From positions 1-64,000 of the forward strand of contig CABUPZ010000003.1 of the NCBI GenBank assembly GCA_902493585.1: a stretch of DNA of 64,000 nucleotides, in the 5' to 3' direction. Below the pieces are notes generated by a model that had not been told where the DNA came from, searched no databases, and saw only the letters and a program-made list of their open reading frames with translations. The position numbers were made by a program, and so were the translations under genes. This stretch comes from an uncultured Fusicatenibacter sp. GTDB taxonomy: Bacteria; Bacillota; Clostridia; Lachnospirales; Lachnospiraceae. Numbering within the stretch: the first letter of the stretch is position 1; every line of letters starts with the position of its first letter. Below are positions 8,802 to 17,654 of this stretch, piece after piece.

Positions 8802-8827
8802 AACATATGAATAACTGTTCATATGTT
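8802..8827. promoter_or_regulatory. ArsR/SmtB-type operator for the metal ATPase
   Basis: AACATATGAA-N6-TTCATATGTT is a perfect 10-6-10 inverted repeat. On the minus strand the centre reads TGAACAGTTATTCA, which closely matches the operator I recall for the zinc repressor SmtB. It lies just downstream of the -10 box, where a bound repressor would block transcription until metal releases it. Confidence 0.7.
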
Positions 8828-8828
8828 C

Positions 8829-8857
8829 ATAATATACCTGCAAATAGGATCCGTCAA
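8829..8857 (-). promoter_or_regulatory. Sigma-A promoter of the metal ATPase gene
   Basis: On the minus strand TTGACG (8857-8852) and TATTAT (8834-8829) are separated by exactly 17 bases. The operator begins 2 bases after the -10 box. Confidence 0.75.
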
Positions 8858-8922
8858 TAGTTTTTTTAAAGAAATCAGAAAAACGCCGTACAGAAATAAT
8901 CCGTACGGCGTTGAAAGGTCTT

Positions 8923-9963
8923 TCAAAATTCTGCTGCGGGAGCAGCCGTTCGTTTTAGTGCCACTGTTTTCAGCAGATCCAGCAGGCTGGTGGAAAAAAT
9001 ATTGACATCCGTCCGGTCATCCTCCTGCTGATACATGTGGACACTGCCGTCTTCCCGGAAGCCGACGAGACAGGCGTCGTTGGAGATGATCTCATCGATC
9101 TGATAGATGTCCCGGCGCAGTTCTATATAGAGGATCGGGTGTTTCTGTTCGCTCCGCACAGCCAGTACATGCTGATAGATTTCGTTCTGTGTCTGGAGGC
9201 TGCAGGAATCCTGAGCGTGCAGAAAAGCAAAACATGGCCGCAGCGGTTCCTGCGCCGTAAGCCAGGATTCGGACAGAATCTCTTCCCGGTCTGTTTCGCC
9301 ATAGCTGTAATGTATTCCATACAGCAGGTGTTTTTCCCGCAGTCTTTGGCAGGATTCCGGCGCTGCTTCATCGGCATAGATGACGGTCATGGCATTTCCG
9401 CATTTCTGAAGTTTTTCCAGATAGGCGTCAGAGAATGCAGAGTTCCGAAGAAAGATTCCAAATGCACAGTTTGGATACTTTTCGATCAGCGGAAGACAGA
9501 GATCAGCGTCCTCGTCCGGAAGAAAAAGGAGATAGACATAGATTCCTATGTTTCGTCCCTGTTCTATGATCCGGCAATAACTGTCAGGATCGTTCAAAAG
9601 GCGTTCTTTGTCCAGAATCAGAGAAAGGGACCAGGGAATGTTCAGGTTTTGCTCGGCTTCTATCTCACGGATCCTTTTTGCACCGACGGTACAACCGTTA
9701 TAACCAAGATTCATTCCGAAGGTGAGCAGATGTTTGCGCCCGACGTTGGCAATCTGGTCAGAGACAAGTTCATAATAAGCGCTTTCCGGGTTTTTCAGCA
9801 TTTCCTGGGCATAAGTCAGAAATCGTTTCTGAAAGCGCCCTTTGGCGAAGTTCAGTCCGATGTCCACCAGATTTCTTGCCAGCCGCCTGGGAGAACTTCT
9901 GGAATCCTGCAGAATTCTGTCCAGCATACATTCTACTAATATTTTTGTGAGATCTTTTCCCAT
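8923..9963 (-). CDS. Radical SAM-like protein without iron-sulfur cysteines (pseudoenzyme)
   Basis: This 347-residue protein aligns by eye along most of its length with the radical SAM enzyme encoded just upstream. Matching pairs include NIPWSLSLILDKE with NVPWAILLDPTS, IIEQGRNIGIYVYLL with IVTQGKELGTYMYIF, KHLLYGIHYSYG with HKLPFGISACYT, and ACLVGFREDGSVHMYQ with GCIAGGRRYLHINAKGDVEP. A stretch of about 16 residues that holds C122, C126 and C129 in the active enzyme is absent, and the GGEP SAM-binding motif reads LPDED. It should not bind a radical SAM cluster. It is intact, so probably kept for a structural or regulatory role. The start at 9963 has GAGG six bases upstream; an ATG at 9975 is the alternative. 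Confidence 0.7.
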   Translation of the reverse strand: MGKDLTKILVECMLDRILQDSRSSPRRLARNLVDIGLNFAKGRFQKRFLTYAQEMLKNPESAYYELVSDQIANVGRKHLLTFGMNLGYNGCTVGAKRIREIEAEQNLNIPWSLSLILDKERLLNDPDSYCRIIEQGRNIGIYVYLLFLPDEDADLCLPLIEKYPNCAFGIFLRNSAFSDAYLEKLQKCGNAMTVIYADEAAPESCQRLREKHLLYGIHYSYGETDREEILSESWLTAQEPLRPCFAFLHAQDSCSLQTQNEIYQHVLAVRSEQKHPILYIELRRDIYQIDEIISNDACLVGFREDGSVHMYQQEDDRTDVNIFSTSLLDLLKTVALKRTAAPAAEF

Positions 9964-9989
9964 TTTTATCCTCATTTCCTCTTCCGTGG

Positions 9990-10053
9990 TATGTTTGAAA
10001 ATTTATTCCTGCAAAGAAGGGTGTACAGACTGCAGGAATAGATTTTCAGATAC
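9990..10053. repeat. GTATCTGAA-type inverted repeat, copy A
   Basis: Arms of 23-25 bases (9990-10014 with 10031-10053) start GTATGTTTGAAAA and end TTTTCAGATAC. The outer ends match inverted repeats at 17655-17689 and 41528-41562. It lies between the two radical SAM-type genes. Confidence 0.6.
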
Positions 10054-10193
10054 GCTCCGGAATCTTCCTGTCCTTATCATACCATACCATACGGTCTGCC
10101 TATCAAACATGGTCAGAAATCTGATTTTGTAGATTTTTTGTTTTCGTCTTCTTCGGATGGCCAGCGCATTTCTGCGCTGACCTGGCTGCGCGT

Positions 10194-11558
10194 TTATTTG
10201 TTTTTCTTGCCTTTACCACACTGTTCCCACAGGAGATCTGCCTGAGGCTTCCAGTTTTCCGCGTACGCTTTGCAGCGGTCGCAGAGGGTATCTACACTTT
10301 CCGGTGCTTCGTAGTCGGTGGATTTGGCCTCTGTCGTTTTTACCATGGCACGGAGTTTTTCCGGATTTTCCAGCATCGGACATGGACGGAGCATGTTCTC
10401 GTTGAACGGCTGTCCGTCATGATAAGCCATGAAGATCGGGCTCTTCAGAGCTTCCAGCAGGGTACATTCGCGGATATTTGCGTTGGAGTAGTGGATGAAT
10501 ACGCAAGGTTCCACGTCGCCTTTTGCATTAATATGAAGATACCTTCTTCCTCCGGCGATACATCCGCCGACATACTCTGCGTCGTTCTGGAAATCCATGG
10601 AGAAGATTGGTTTGGTCTGACGGAATTCACGGATCCTCTTGTAAACTTCTGTACGCTGCTCCGGGTTTGGAAGCAGTTCCGGAACGGCTCCGGTTCCTAC
10701 CGGCATATAATGGAAGAACCAGATGAACAGTGCGCCGGCGTCAATGATCATATCAAAGAAAGGTTCGCTGCTGATATCCTGATAGTTCTGGCTTGTGTAG
10801 CAGGCGGAAATACCGAATGGGAGTTTATGTTCTTTCATAAGTTCCATCGCATGCATTACTTTTTCGTAATCACCGCTGCCGCGTCTTCCGTCGTTGGCTT
10901 CCTCGAAGCCTTCCAGGCTGATGGCAGGAACAAAGTTCTTTACGCGGAGCATTTCGTGACAGAAATCTTCGTCGATCAGCGTTCCGTTGGTGAAACTTAA
11001 GAATTCACAGTCGGAATGTTTCTCGCACAGGGCGATAATATCTTTTTTGCGGACCATAGGTTCTCCGCCGGTAAAGATGTACATATATGTACCGAGTTCT
11101 TTTCCCTGTGTGACAATGGAATCCAGCTCATCGAACGTCAGGTTCAGGCGGTTGCCGTATTCAGCAGCCCAGCATCCGGTGCAGTGCAGGTTGCATGCGG
11201 AGGTAGGATCGAGAAGGATTGCCCACGGTACATTGCAGCCTTCCTTTTCTTTGGTTTTCTCCTGCTTTGCGCTTCCAGTCAGGCTGGCATTTACGATAAA
11301 GTTATTAAAGAAAGTATCCCGGACACCTTCATCCAGATTCCATACTTTCATTATCAACTGATACCAGTTATTTTTTGCATCGATCGCGCCGCGAAACGCC
11401 TTGCGCTGCTCCTCATACCAGCCTTCCGGAGCCACTTTGTCTACCAGGCCCATCAGCTTCGGAATATTGGTTTCAGGATCGTTTCCCAGATATTGCCATG
11501 CTTTTGAAAGAGATGCAGACATTGCTGCAATTTTTGCTTTTTCTACAACATTACTCAT
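10194..11558 (-). CDS. Radical SAM protein with SPASM-like C-terminus
   Basis: This 454-residue cytoplasmic enzyme carries the CxxxCxxC cluster motif as ACNLHCTGCW (C122, C126, C129), the SAM-binding GGEP near 164-167, and a C-terminal Cys-rich part (GGCIAGG, DVEPCVF, RPCPM, DTLCDRCKAY) that may bind auxiliary clusters. An N-terminal helical region of about 105 residues is conserved in the neighbouring paralogue. The overall type resembles HpnH-like and other lipid- or peptide-acting radical SAM proteins, but the substrate is not readable from sequence. AGGAAG precedes the ATG. The gene, the pseudoenzyme and the divergent TetR gene form one block. A link to membrane-spanning lipid synthases is only a thought to test. 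Confidence 0.85.
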   Translation of the reverse strand: MSNVVEKAKIAAMSASLSKAWQYLGNDPETNIPKLMGLVDKVAPEGWYEEQRKAFRGAIDAKNNWYQLIMKVWNLDEGVRDTFFNNFIVNASLTGSAKQEKTKEKEGCNVPWAILLDPTSACNLHCTGCWAAEYGNRLNLTFDELDSIVTQGKELGTYMYIFTGGEPMVRKKDIIALCEKHSDCEFLSFTNGTLIDEDFCHEMLRVKNFVPAISLEGFEEANDGRRGSGDYEKVMHAMELMKEHKLPFGISACYTSQNYQDISSEPFFDMIIDAGALFIWFFHYMPVGTGAVPELLPNPEQRTEVYKRIREFRQTKPIFSMDFQNDAEYVGGCIAGGRRYLHINAKGDVEPCVFIHYSNANIRECTLLEALKSPIFMAYHDGQPFNENMLRPCPMLENPEKLRAMVKTTEAKSTDYEAPESVDTLCDRCKAYAENWKPQADLLWEQCGKGKKNK

Positions 11559-11857
11559 ATTAATTTACTTCCTTTCTTTCTTCTGCATCTGCAGTTTATC
11601 AAATGGATTTAATCCTATGATATTCATCGGACGGGAATTTTTCACCGGACAGATTCCTGCGGATGTCTTAAATTTCTACAGTTTCCGGCAAAGTGTTACT
11701 TTTTTGGACACAAATCCCGAATTGTCCAATGTTTTTCATGGGGTTAGTCATTAGAATAGACGTAAAAGATCAAGAAACCCATGGCTGTTTTCGTCCCTCC
11801 CTTGATGCATAAGATGCTGAAATGTTACCAGAATACAGCAGACCAAATGTTATGTTG

Positions 11858-11886
11858 TTGAATTTTTTGAGGGTAAAAGTTATAAT
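11858..11886 (+). promoter_or_regulatory. Sigma-A promoter of the tetR-type gene
   Basis: TTGAAT (11858-11863) and TATAAT (11881-11886) are 17 bases apart. Transcription should start near 11893, about 28 bases before the TTG start codon. In the 300 bases between here and the radical SAM gene I see no gene. Confidence 0.75.
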
Positions 11887-11920
11887 AGAACGAGAACTTT
11901 CAGTACCGGGAGGAATAATT

Positions 11921-12487
11921 TTGGCGGATTCAAACATTACAAAGCGGGCACTGGCACAGGCGCTGAAAGAGCTGATGATGACACGGCCTCTGGATAAGAT
12001 CAGCGTCAGTAATATCTGCGAACAATGCGGACTAAATCGAAAAAGTTTTTATTACCATTTTAAAGACAAATACGAACTGGTCAGTTGGATCTATTATACA
12101 GAATTTATTGAAACTGCACTGAAAAAGCAATACAGAGATTCCTGGGAATTTATGGATGAGATCTGCAGTTATTTTTATGAAAACCGTATTTTTTACCGGA
12201 AATGTTTTCAGCAGGAGGGGCAGAATTCTTTTTCTGAATACTTTTTCTCTGTGGTGTTTTCGACCATGTGCGACCATCTGGAACCTTTTTTTCGGGAGGA
12301 ACCGTCCATTGAGCCTTACGCCGCTTTTTACGCAGATGCGTTTCTATGTGCGATCAAAAAATGGCTGGGACAGAAGGACTGTCTCCCGCCGCGGGAATTT
12401 TCCCGATTTCTTCGCAAGGCAATTCTTGGTGTATCACGCAAAGCATATATGCTGTTTCCGGAAGAGGATTCGATGGAAACGGAATGA
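11921..12487 (+). CDS. TetR/AcrR family transcriptional regulator
   Basis: A 188-residue regulator. The N-terminal helix-turn-helix reads TKRALAQALKELMM...ISVSNICEQCGLNRKSFYYHFKDKYEL (residues about 5-50), of the subgroup that includes DhaS-like TetR proteins. The C-terminal part is all-helical and would bind the ligand. The TTG at 11921 is preferred: GGGAGG lies about 7 bases upstream, the promoter is in place, and the family similarity starts here. It is transcribed away from the radical SAM gene, with which it shares a 362-base intergenic region, so it is the natural candidate to control that gene pair and itself. Ligand unknown. Confidence 0.8.
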   Translation: MADSNITKRALAQALKELMMTRPLDKISVSNICEQCGLNRKSFYYHFKDKYELVSWIYYTEFIETALKKQYRDSWEFMDEICSYFYENRIFYRKCFQQEGQNSFSEYFFSVVFSTMCDHLEPFFREEPSIEPYAAFYADAFLCAIKKWLGQKDCLPPREFSRFLRKAILGVSRKAYMLFPEEDSMETE

Positions 12488-12621
12488 AAATCTGTTCGGC
12501 ATCCTGAAGGGATTCAGGGGGAGGACAGATTTTTTTGTGAAGATCGAAACAGCCTGAAAATATCCGTGACCGTTTTTTGGCTGAATGATGATAAATATCC
12601 TGTCAGAAGCTCCCTGTCACC

Positions 12622-12650
12622 TTGTCAGAAGGACGCTTCTCCGGTATAAT
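12622..12650 (+). promoter_or_regulatory. Sigma-A promoter of the nhaC gene
   Basis: TTGTCA (12622-12627) and TATAAT (12645-12650) with a 17-base spacer lie 32 bases upstream of the start codon. A CTGTCAGAAG/TTGTCAGAAG direct repeat overlaps the -35 region (12600-12630). Confidence 0.75.
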
Positions 12651-12681
12651 CAATGGGAGAATATGAAGAAAGGATAAAAAA

Positions 12682-13965
12682 ATGGAAAAAGGAAGATTAA
12701 GAGCGCTTCTGCCCATCGGGGTATTTCTGGTGTCGTTTTTGGGCATGGGGATCATCAGCGGGGATTTCAACCATATGCCGACCGTTGTAGGATTCCTGCT
12801 TGCCCTGATGACGGCTTTTTTTCAGAACCGCTCTCTGAATTTTGATGAAAAGATAAAAGTGATCACCAAAGGCGTGGGGGATGAAAACATCATTACCATG
12901 TGCCTGATTTTTCTCGCGGCAGGAGGATTTTCCGGGGCGGTAAAGGCAGCGGGAGGCGCGGACAGCACCGTCAATTTCTGTCTCTCCATCCTGCCGTCGT
13001 CCGTCGCCGTTATGGGTCTGATGCTGATCGGATGCTTTATTTCCCTGTCCATGGGGACCAGCATGGGAACCATCGCCGCGCTGGCGCCGATCGCGGTGGG
13101 CATCAGTGAGAAAACAGGATTTCCCATGGCGCTGTGTATCGGAGCGGTGGTCAGCGGCGCCATGTTCGGCGACAATCTGTCGATGATTTCCGATACGACC
13201 ATTGCGGCAGTCAAGACCCAGGGCTGTGAGATGAAGGACAAATTCAAAGCCAATTTTCTGATCGTTCTCCCGGCGGCGGCGGTCTCCCTGCTGGTATTTT
13301 TCCTGATCACACGCCAGGCGGACTATACGATTGGCGCGGAGCTGGAATACAATCTATTGCAGATTGTCCCGTATCTGGTCGTTCTTGTGGGCGCTTTGAT
13401 CGGATTCAATGTTTTCCTGGTACTGATCAGCGGAACGGTACTCTCCCTGATCGTGGGGGTGGCGACGGGAACCATTGAACCGCTGGGAATTTTTCAAGCA
13501 GTGGGAGAAGGCGTGACCGGAATGTACGATATCACGGTGATCTCTCTGCTGGTAGCCTGTGTGGTCGCTCTGATGAGGGAATACGGAGGAATCTCCTATA
13601 TCCTGCAGTTTATCCGGAAACGGATCCGCGGTCAGAAAGGCGCGCAGCTTGGCATTGCGGTGCTGGCCCTGCTGGTGGATATGACTACGGCAAACAATAC
13701 AGTGGCGATCGTGATCGCCGGGCCCATCGCAAAAGAAATCGGCCATGAGTATGGCATTGAGCCGAAACGGACGGCATCTTTGCTGGATATCTTTGCGTCT
13801 GTGGGACAGGGGCTTCTTCCCTACGGCGCACAGCTGCTGCTGGCAGCGGAGGCGACCAAGCTGGCGCCGCTTCAGATTATGCCATATCTGTTTTATCCGT
13901 GGATGATGGGTGTCTCCGCACTGCTTTTCATAGTCTTTGGAAAGAACAGAAGGAAGACGGCGTGA
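12682..13965 (+). CDS. nhaC: NhaC-family Na+/H+ antiporter
   Basis: This 427-residue integral membrane protein has about ten to twelve hydrophobic segments and the NhaC signature GAMFGDNLSMISDTT at about residue 165. The SLSMGTSMGTIAALAPIAVGI and MTTANNTVAIVIAGPIA stretches also fit the ion-transporter fold. It would exchange sodium, or an organic cation or malate/lactate pair as some NhaC relatives do, for protons across the cytoplasmic membrane. The gene is monocistronic-looking, with its own promoter. AGGATAAAAAA precedes the ATG, a weak but well-placed ribosome binding site. Exact substrate not certain. Confidence 0.85.
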   Translation: MEKGRLRALLPIGVFLVSFLGMGIISGDFNHMPTVVGFLLALMTAFFQNRSLNFDEKIKVITKGVGDENIITMCLIFLAAGGFSGAVKAAGGADSTVNFCLSILPSSVAVMGLMLIGCFISLSMGTSMGTIAALAPIAVGISEKTGFPMALCIGAVVSGAMFGDNLSMISDTTIAAVKTQGCEMKDKFKANFLIVLPAAAVSLLVFFLITRQADYTIGAELEYNLLQIVPYLVVLVGALIGFNVFLVLISGTVLSLIVGVATGTIEPLGIFQAVGEGVTGMYDITVISLLVACVVALMREYGGISYILQFIRKRIRGQKGAQLGIAVLALLVDMTTANNTVAIVIAGPIAKEIGHEYGIEPKRTASLLDIFASVGQGLLPYGAQLLLAAEATKLAPLQIMPYLFYPWMMGVSALLFIVFGKNRRKTA

Positions 13966-14097
13966 CCCGTTTCCACGTTTGCTGCAGACGGCGGACGGGA
14001 CGTGGCAGGAAATCTTTACACACGGCTTTCGCCGTAGTAAACTATATAGCATGGAACGTACATGAAAAAAAGTCTAAAAGGAAACCGGAGGTGTCCT

Positions 14098-14976
14098 ATG
14101 AGTACAGTAAAATTATATGAGGCAGATGCATACCTCGGTGAATTTACAGCGACAGTAAAAAAATGTATCAGTGAGGCAGGAATCTACAAAGTAGTGCTGG
14201 ATCAGACCGCCTTTTATCCGGAAGGCGGCGGTCAGCCGGCAGATCAGGGAACGCTGGGAGAAGCCAGGGTCCTGGATGTGCAGGAAGTGGACGGAACCAT
14301 CTGGCATACCGTCACCCAGCTGCTGGAGCCGGGAACGGAGGTTGTGGGAAAACTTGATTTTGAGCGCCGCTTTTCCAACATGCAGAACCACAGCGGAGAG
14401 CACATTGTTTCCGGGATCATAGCCCGGGAATACGGATACCACAATGTGGGATTCCATATGGGAAGTGAAGCCGTTACCGTAGATTTTGACGGTGTGCTGA
14501 CGAAAGAGCAGCTGTTTGAGATTGAGCAGCAGGCCAACGACGCGGTCCTTCGGAATGTCCCGATCACAGTTTCCTTGCCGGACCGGGAAGAACTGGCACA
14601 GATGGAGTACAGGAGCAAGAAGGAGATCGAAGGACAGGTGCGTCTGGTTACTGTAGAAGACTATGACTGCTGTGCATGCTGCGGAACCCATGTTTCCAGT
14701 ACCGGGGAGATCCGGCTGATCAAACTTCTCGGTCTCCAGAATTATAAAGGCGGGGTGCGGATTTCGATGCTCTGCGGAGAGAAAGCCTTTCGGGATTATC
14801 TGATCAAGCACACGAATCTTGTGGGCATTGCACAGCTGCTCAGCGTAAAGCCGGAGGAAGCCGGGGATGCAGTGGTCCGCCTGAAAGAGAAAAATATTGA
14901 ATTGAAGAAAGAACTGAAACAGCTGAAAAAACAGTTATACATTTTGGGGCAGGAAGGGAAGGCGCAGGATTCATGA
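14098..14976 (+). CDS. Alanyl-tRNA editing protein, AlaX type
   Basis: A 292-residue stand-alone editing factor related to the second domain of alanyl-tRNA synthetase. It removes serine or glycine wrongly attached to tRNA-Ala. All four zinc ligands are present: H98 and H102 in NHSGEH, and C194 and H198 in CCACCGTH. The N-terminal beta-barrel (YPEGGGQPADQG at 40-51) is intact, so it is the longer AlaX form; a C-terminal Lys-rich coiled coil closes the protein. The start at 14098 follows GGAGGTG. The stop overlaps the start of the YbaK-type gene by 4 bases, which joins two different tRNA proofreading factors in one operon. Confidence 0.88.
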   Translation: MSTVKLYEADAYLGEFTATVKKCISEAGIYKVVLDQTAFYPEGGGQPADQGTLGEARVLDVQEVDGTIWHTVTQLLEPGTEVVGKLDFERRFSNMQNHSGEHIVSGIIAREYGYHNVGFHMGSEAVTVDFDGVLTKEQLFEIEQQANDAVLRNVPITVSLPDREELAQMEYRSKKEIEGQVRLVTVEDYDCCACCGTHVSSTGEIRLIKLLGLQNYKGGVRISMLCGEKAFRDYLIKHTNLVGIAQLLSVKPEEAGDAVVRLKEKNIELKKELKQLKKQLYILGQEGKAQDS

Positions 14977-15461
14977 GCAAGGGAAAAGAGATCAAGACCA
15001 ATGCGATGAGGATTCTGGACCGGCAGAAGATTTCCTACCAGGTGCTTCAGTATGAATGTGACGAATTTATCGACGGAATGCACAGCGCGGAACTGACAGG
15101 AGCGCCGGTGGACCAGTCGTTCAAGACGTTGGTCGCGAAAGGAAAGAGCGGGCAGTACTATGTCTTTGTCCTGCCCATCGCAAAAGAAGTGGATCTGAAA
15201 AAGGCGGCGCGGACCGTGGGCGAAAAGTCGGTGGAAATGATCCATGTAAAAGATATCACCGCGGTGACCGGCTATGTAAGAGGCGGATGCAGTCCCATCG
15301 GTATGAAGAAACAGTTTCCGACGGTGGTGGAGCAGTCTGCCGGACAGTATGACAGGATTTACGTCAGCGGCGGAAGGATCGGAACCACGTTGGTGCTGGC
15401 GCCGGAAGATCTGCTGAAAGTGGGCAAAGCACAATACGGAGATTTTGCCTTTGAAGAGTAA
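14973..15461 (+). CDS. ybaK: Cys-tRNA(Pro)/aminoacyl-tRNA deacylase, YbaK/EbsC family
   Basis: This 162-residue protein is a complete YbaK-type trans-editing domain. Typical elements are QSFKTLVAKGKSGQYYVFVLP (residues 49-69), KKAARTVGEKSVEM, and VTGYVRGGCSPIGMKKQFPT with the conserved GxxSPxG substrate-pocket loop. It hydrolyses mischarged tRNA, classically Cys-tRNA-Pro. It is translated from an ATG that overlaps the AlaX stop codon. The pairing supports a shared quality-control role. Confidence 0.88.
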   Translation: MSKGKEIKTNAMRILDRQKISYQVLQYECDEFIDGMHSAELTGAPVDQSFKTLVAKGKSGQYYVFVLPIAKEVDLKKAARTVGEKSVEMIHVKDITAVTGYVRGGCSPIGMKKQFPTVVEQSAGQYDRIYVSGGRIGTTLVLAPEDLLKVGKAQYGDFAFEE

Positions 15462-15537
15462 AAATGGAAAAAGACAGCAGTCACGCTGACGGAACGGTTA
15501 CAGAAAAAGAGTATCAGAAGAAAAGGAGAGAAGGAAC

Positions 15538-15891
15538 ATGTTATTTTTGGAATATCCCCCATGCAGTACCTGCAAAAAGGCGAAAAAATGGCTGGATGAC
15601 CATGGCGTGAGCTACGAAGCGCGCCATATCAAGGAGCAGAATCCTACGGCATCGGAGCTGAAAGAGGGGTATGAGAAGAGCGGGCTGGAACTGAAGAAAT
15701 TTTTCAATACCAGCGGAATGAAATATAAGGAATTGGGACTGAAGGATAAACTTCCAAACATGAGCGACGAGGAAAAGCTGGAGCTTCTCGGCACAGACGG
15801 AATGCTGGTAAAGCGTCCGCTGGTGATCGGGGACGACTTTGTTCTGGTTGGATTTAAGGAAAAAGAATGGGAAGAGCGCCTGGAGCGTTAA
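15538..15891 (+). CDS. Spx/ArsC-family thioredoxin-fold protein
   Basis: A 117-residue protein of the ArsC/Spx/YffB family. CSTCKKAKKW at residues 9-18 holds the redox-active C9xxC12, and LVKRPLVIGDDFVLVGF near the end is the family's cis-Pro region. Such proteins are either glutaredoxin-dependent reductases or, when they bind RNA polymerase alpha, Spx-type regulators. The Spx-specific residues cannot be settled by eye. GGAGAGAAGG lies just before the start. The DUF4091 gene follows after 12 bases, so they may be co-transcribed. Confidence 0.8.
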   Translation: MLFLEYPPCSTCKKAKKWLDDHGVSYEARHIKEQNPTASELKEGYEKSGLELKKFFNTSGMKYKELGLKDKLPNMSDEEKLELLGTDGMLVKRPLVIGDDFVLVGFKEKEWEERLER

Positions 15892-15903
15892 AAGGAGTGA
15901 CAA

Positions 15904-17553
15904 ATGGAAGGGCTTGAGTGGAAGATTGTTTCTTCTATGGAGAAAGTATTTGCGGTCAGAGAGCCGTCCGGGGAAGGAATGGGAAAAAAACTGACCTCCC
16001 TGAGAGGAGAGACCGTATCCTTTCAGATTGCATACCGGTGGAACGGCAGCAGACGAGAAAAAATGCATCCGGAATTGTGCGGAAAAGGAAAGGAAATGGC
16101 AAGGATCCGGAAGGTATGTCTGGTTCCCTGCGAATATCCGCTGCATCCGGAGGCGGATGAAGATTATCTGACCAGAGAGCCAGGATTATATCCCGATTTG
16201 CTTCAGGAGATTTCCGGGGAAGGTGTGAATCTGATCCCGGGACAGTGGAGGAGTCTCTGGGTGGATCTGGAGGCGCAGGACAGCAGCGCGCCCGGGGTTT
16301 ATCCCGTCTCTGTCCGCATGGTCCGGAACGGGGAATGTATGGGAACCGCAGAACTGTCCTTTGAAATCTTAAATGCAGACCTTCCTCTGCTTCCGATTCC
16401 CCATACGGAGTGGTTCCATTCGGATTGCCTGGCGGAATACTATCAGGTGGAAGTATTCAGCGAAGCATACTGGCGAATTACCGAGAATTTTATCCGTGCA
16501 GCTGTCAAAAGAAAGTGCAACATGATCCTGACGCCGGTGTTTACGCCGCCTCTGGACACGGCGGTGGGAGGTTACCGCCTTCCGGTACAGCTGACGGACG
16601 TGGCGCTGGAGAACGGCCGCTGGGTGTTCGGTTTCGAAAAGCTGCGGCGGTGGGTGGAGATGTGCCGGAGATGCGGCATCGTTTATTATGAGATTTCCCA
16701 CCTGTTTACCCAGTGGGGCGCCAAATGCACGCCTCAGATCTTTGGGACAAAAGATGGACGGTATCAGAGGATTTTTGGCTGGGAGACCGATGCGGGCAGT
16801 CCGGAATACGCAGAATTTCTGCACAGCTTTCTCCATGCCCTGAAAAAAGAACTGAAGCAGCTGGGTATACTGGAACATACCTTTTTCCATATCTCCGATG
16901 AGCCGGGGGAAGCAGTGCTGGAGAGCTATCGGAAAGCGGTGGAACTGGTATCGGAGGATCTTAGGGACTGCCAGGTCATTGACGCGCTGTCGGAATATGC
17001 GTTTTATGAAAAAGGGCTTGTTCGTCAGCCGGTATGTTCCCTGGATCATATTCAGCCGTTTCTGGAAAAGCGGCCGGAAAAGCTGTGGGGGTATTACTGT
17101 ACCAGCCAGGCGGTAAATGTGCCGAACCGGTTTATCGTTCAGCCGGGATACCGGACGAGGATTCTCGGAACGCTGCTGTACCGGTATCAGCTGGACGGGT
17201 TTCTCCATTGGGGATATAATTTTTATCATTCACAGTTTTCTGCCCGTTCCATTGATCCGTATCTCTGTACCGATGCCGACGGCGCGTTCCCGTCCGGCGA
17301 TCCGTTTCTGGTCTATCCCGGCAGGGACGGAATTCCCGAGGAATCCCAGAGGATGATGCTGATGGACGAGGCGATGAGTGATCTGTGTGCACTGAAGCTT
17401 CTGGAGCAGATGGCTGGAAGAGAGACGGCATGTCGATGCCTGGAGGTGCAGGAGGGAGAAGACTTGAATTTCGAAAAGTATCCAAGAAGAATTTCTTATT
17501 TGACCGGGATGCGCGAAAAGGTTAATGATGAAATAAGAAAAAGAACGGAATAA
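15904..17553 (+). CDS. DUF4091 domain-containing protein, glycosidase-like
   Basis: This 549-residue soluble protein matches the type of DUF4091 proteins: an N-terminal beta-sandwich (about 1-160) followed by a barrel-like domain with LPLLPIPHTEWFHSDCLAEY, FHISDEPGEAVLESY and the C-terminal HWGYNFYHSQ signature (about residue 440). The conserved DEP and the Trp/His-rich segments resemble a glycoside-hydrolase active site, but no activity is assigned. There is no signal peptide. AAAGGAG precedes the start. It converges with the GH120 gene; together they may treat xylose-containing glycans, which is an inference from context. Confidence 0.7.
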   Translation: MEGLEWKIVSSMEKVFAVREPSGEGMGKKLTSLRGETVSFQIAYRWNGSRREKMHPELCGKGKEMARIRKVCLVPCEYPLHPEADEDYLTREPGLYPDLLQEISGEGVNLIPGQWRSLWVDLEAQDSSAPGVYPVSVRMVRNGECMGTAELSFEILNADLPLLPIPHTEWFHSDCLAEYYQVEVFSEAYWRITENFIRAAVKRKCNMILTPVFTPPLDTAVGGYRLPVQLTDVALENGRWVFGFEKLRRWVEMCRRCGIVYYEISHLFTQWGAKCTPQIFGTKDGRYQRIFGWETDAGSPEYAEFLHSFLHALKKELKQLGILEHTFFHISDEPGEAVLESYRKAVELVSEDLRDCQVIDALSEYAFYEKGLVRQPVCSLDHIQPFLEKRPEKLWGYYCTSQAVNVPNRFIVQPGYRTRILGTLLYRYQLDGFLHWGYNFYHSQFSARSIDPYLCTDADGAFPSGDPFLVYPGRDGIPEESQRMMLMDEAMSDLCALKLLEQMAGRETACRCLEVQEGEDLNFEKYPRRISYLTGMREKVNDEIRKRTE

Positions 17554-17654
17554 GGGGAATAGATCAGCTGGATGAGCCGTTATGAAATAAGGAACGGAGC
17601 AGAAGAAAGCAGTTGTAACGAAGAAAGACCTTCGGACCCGGTAGCGCCGGGAGT

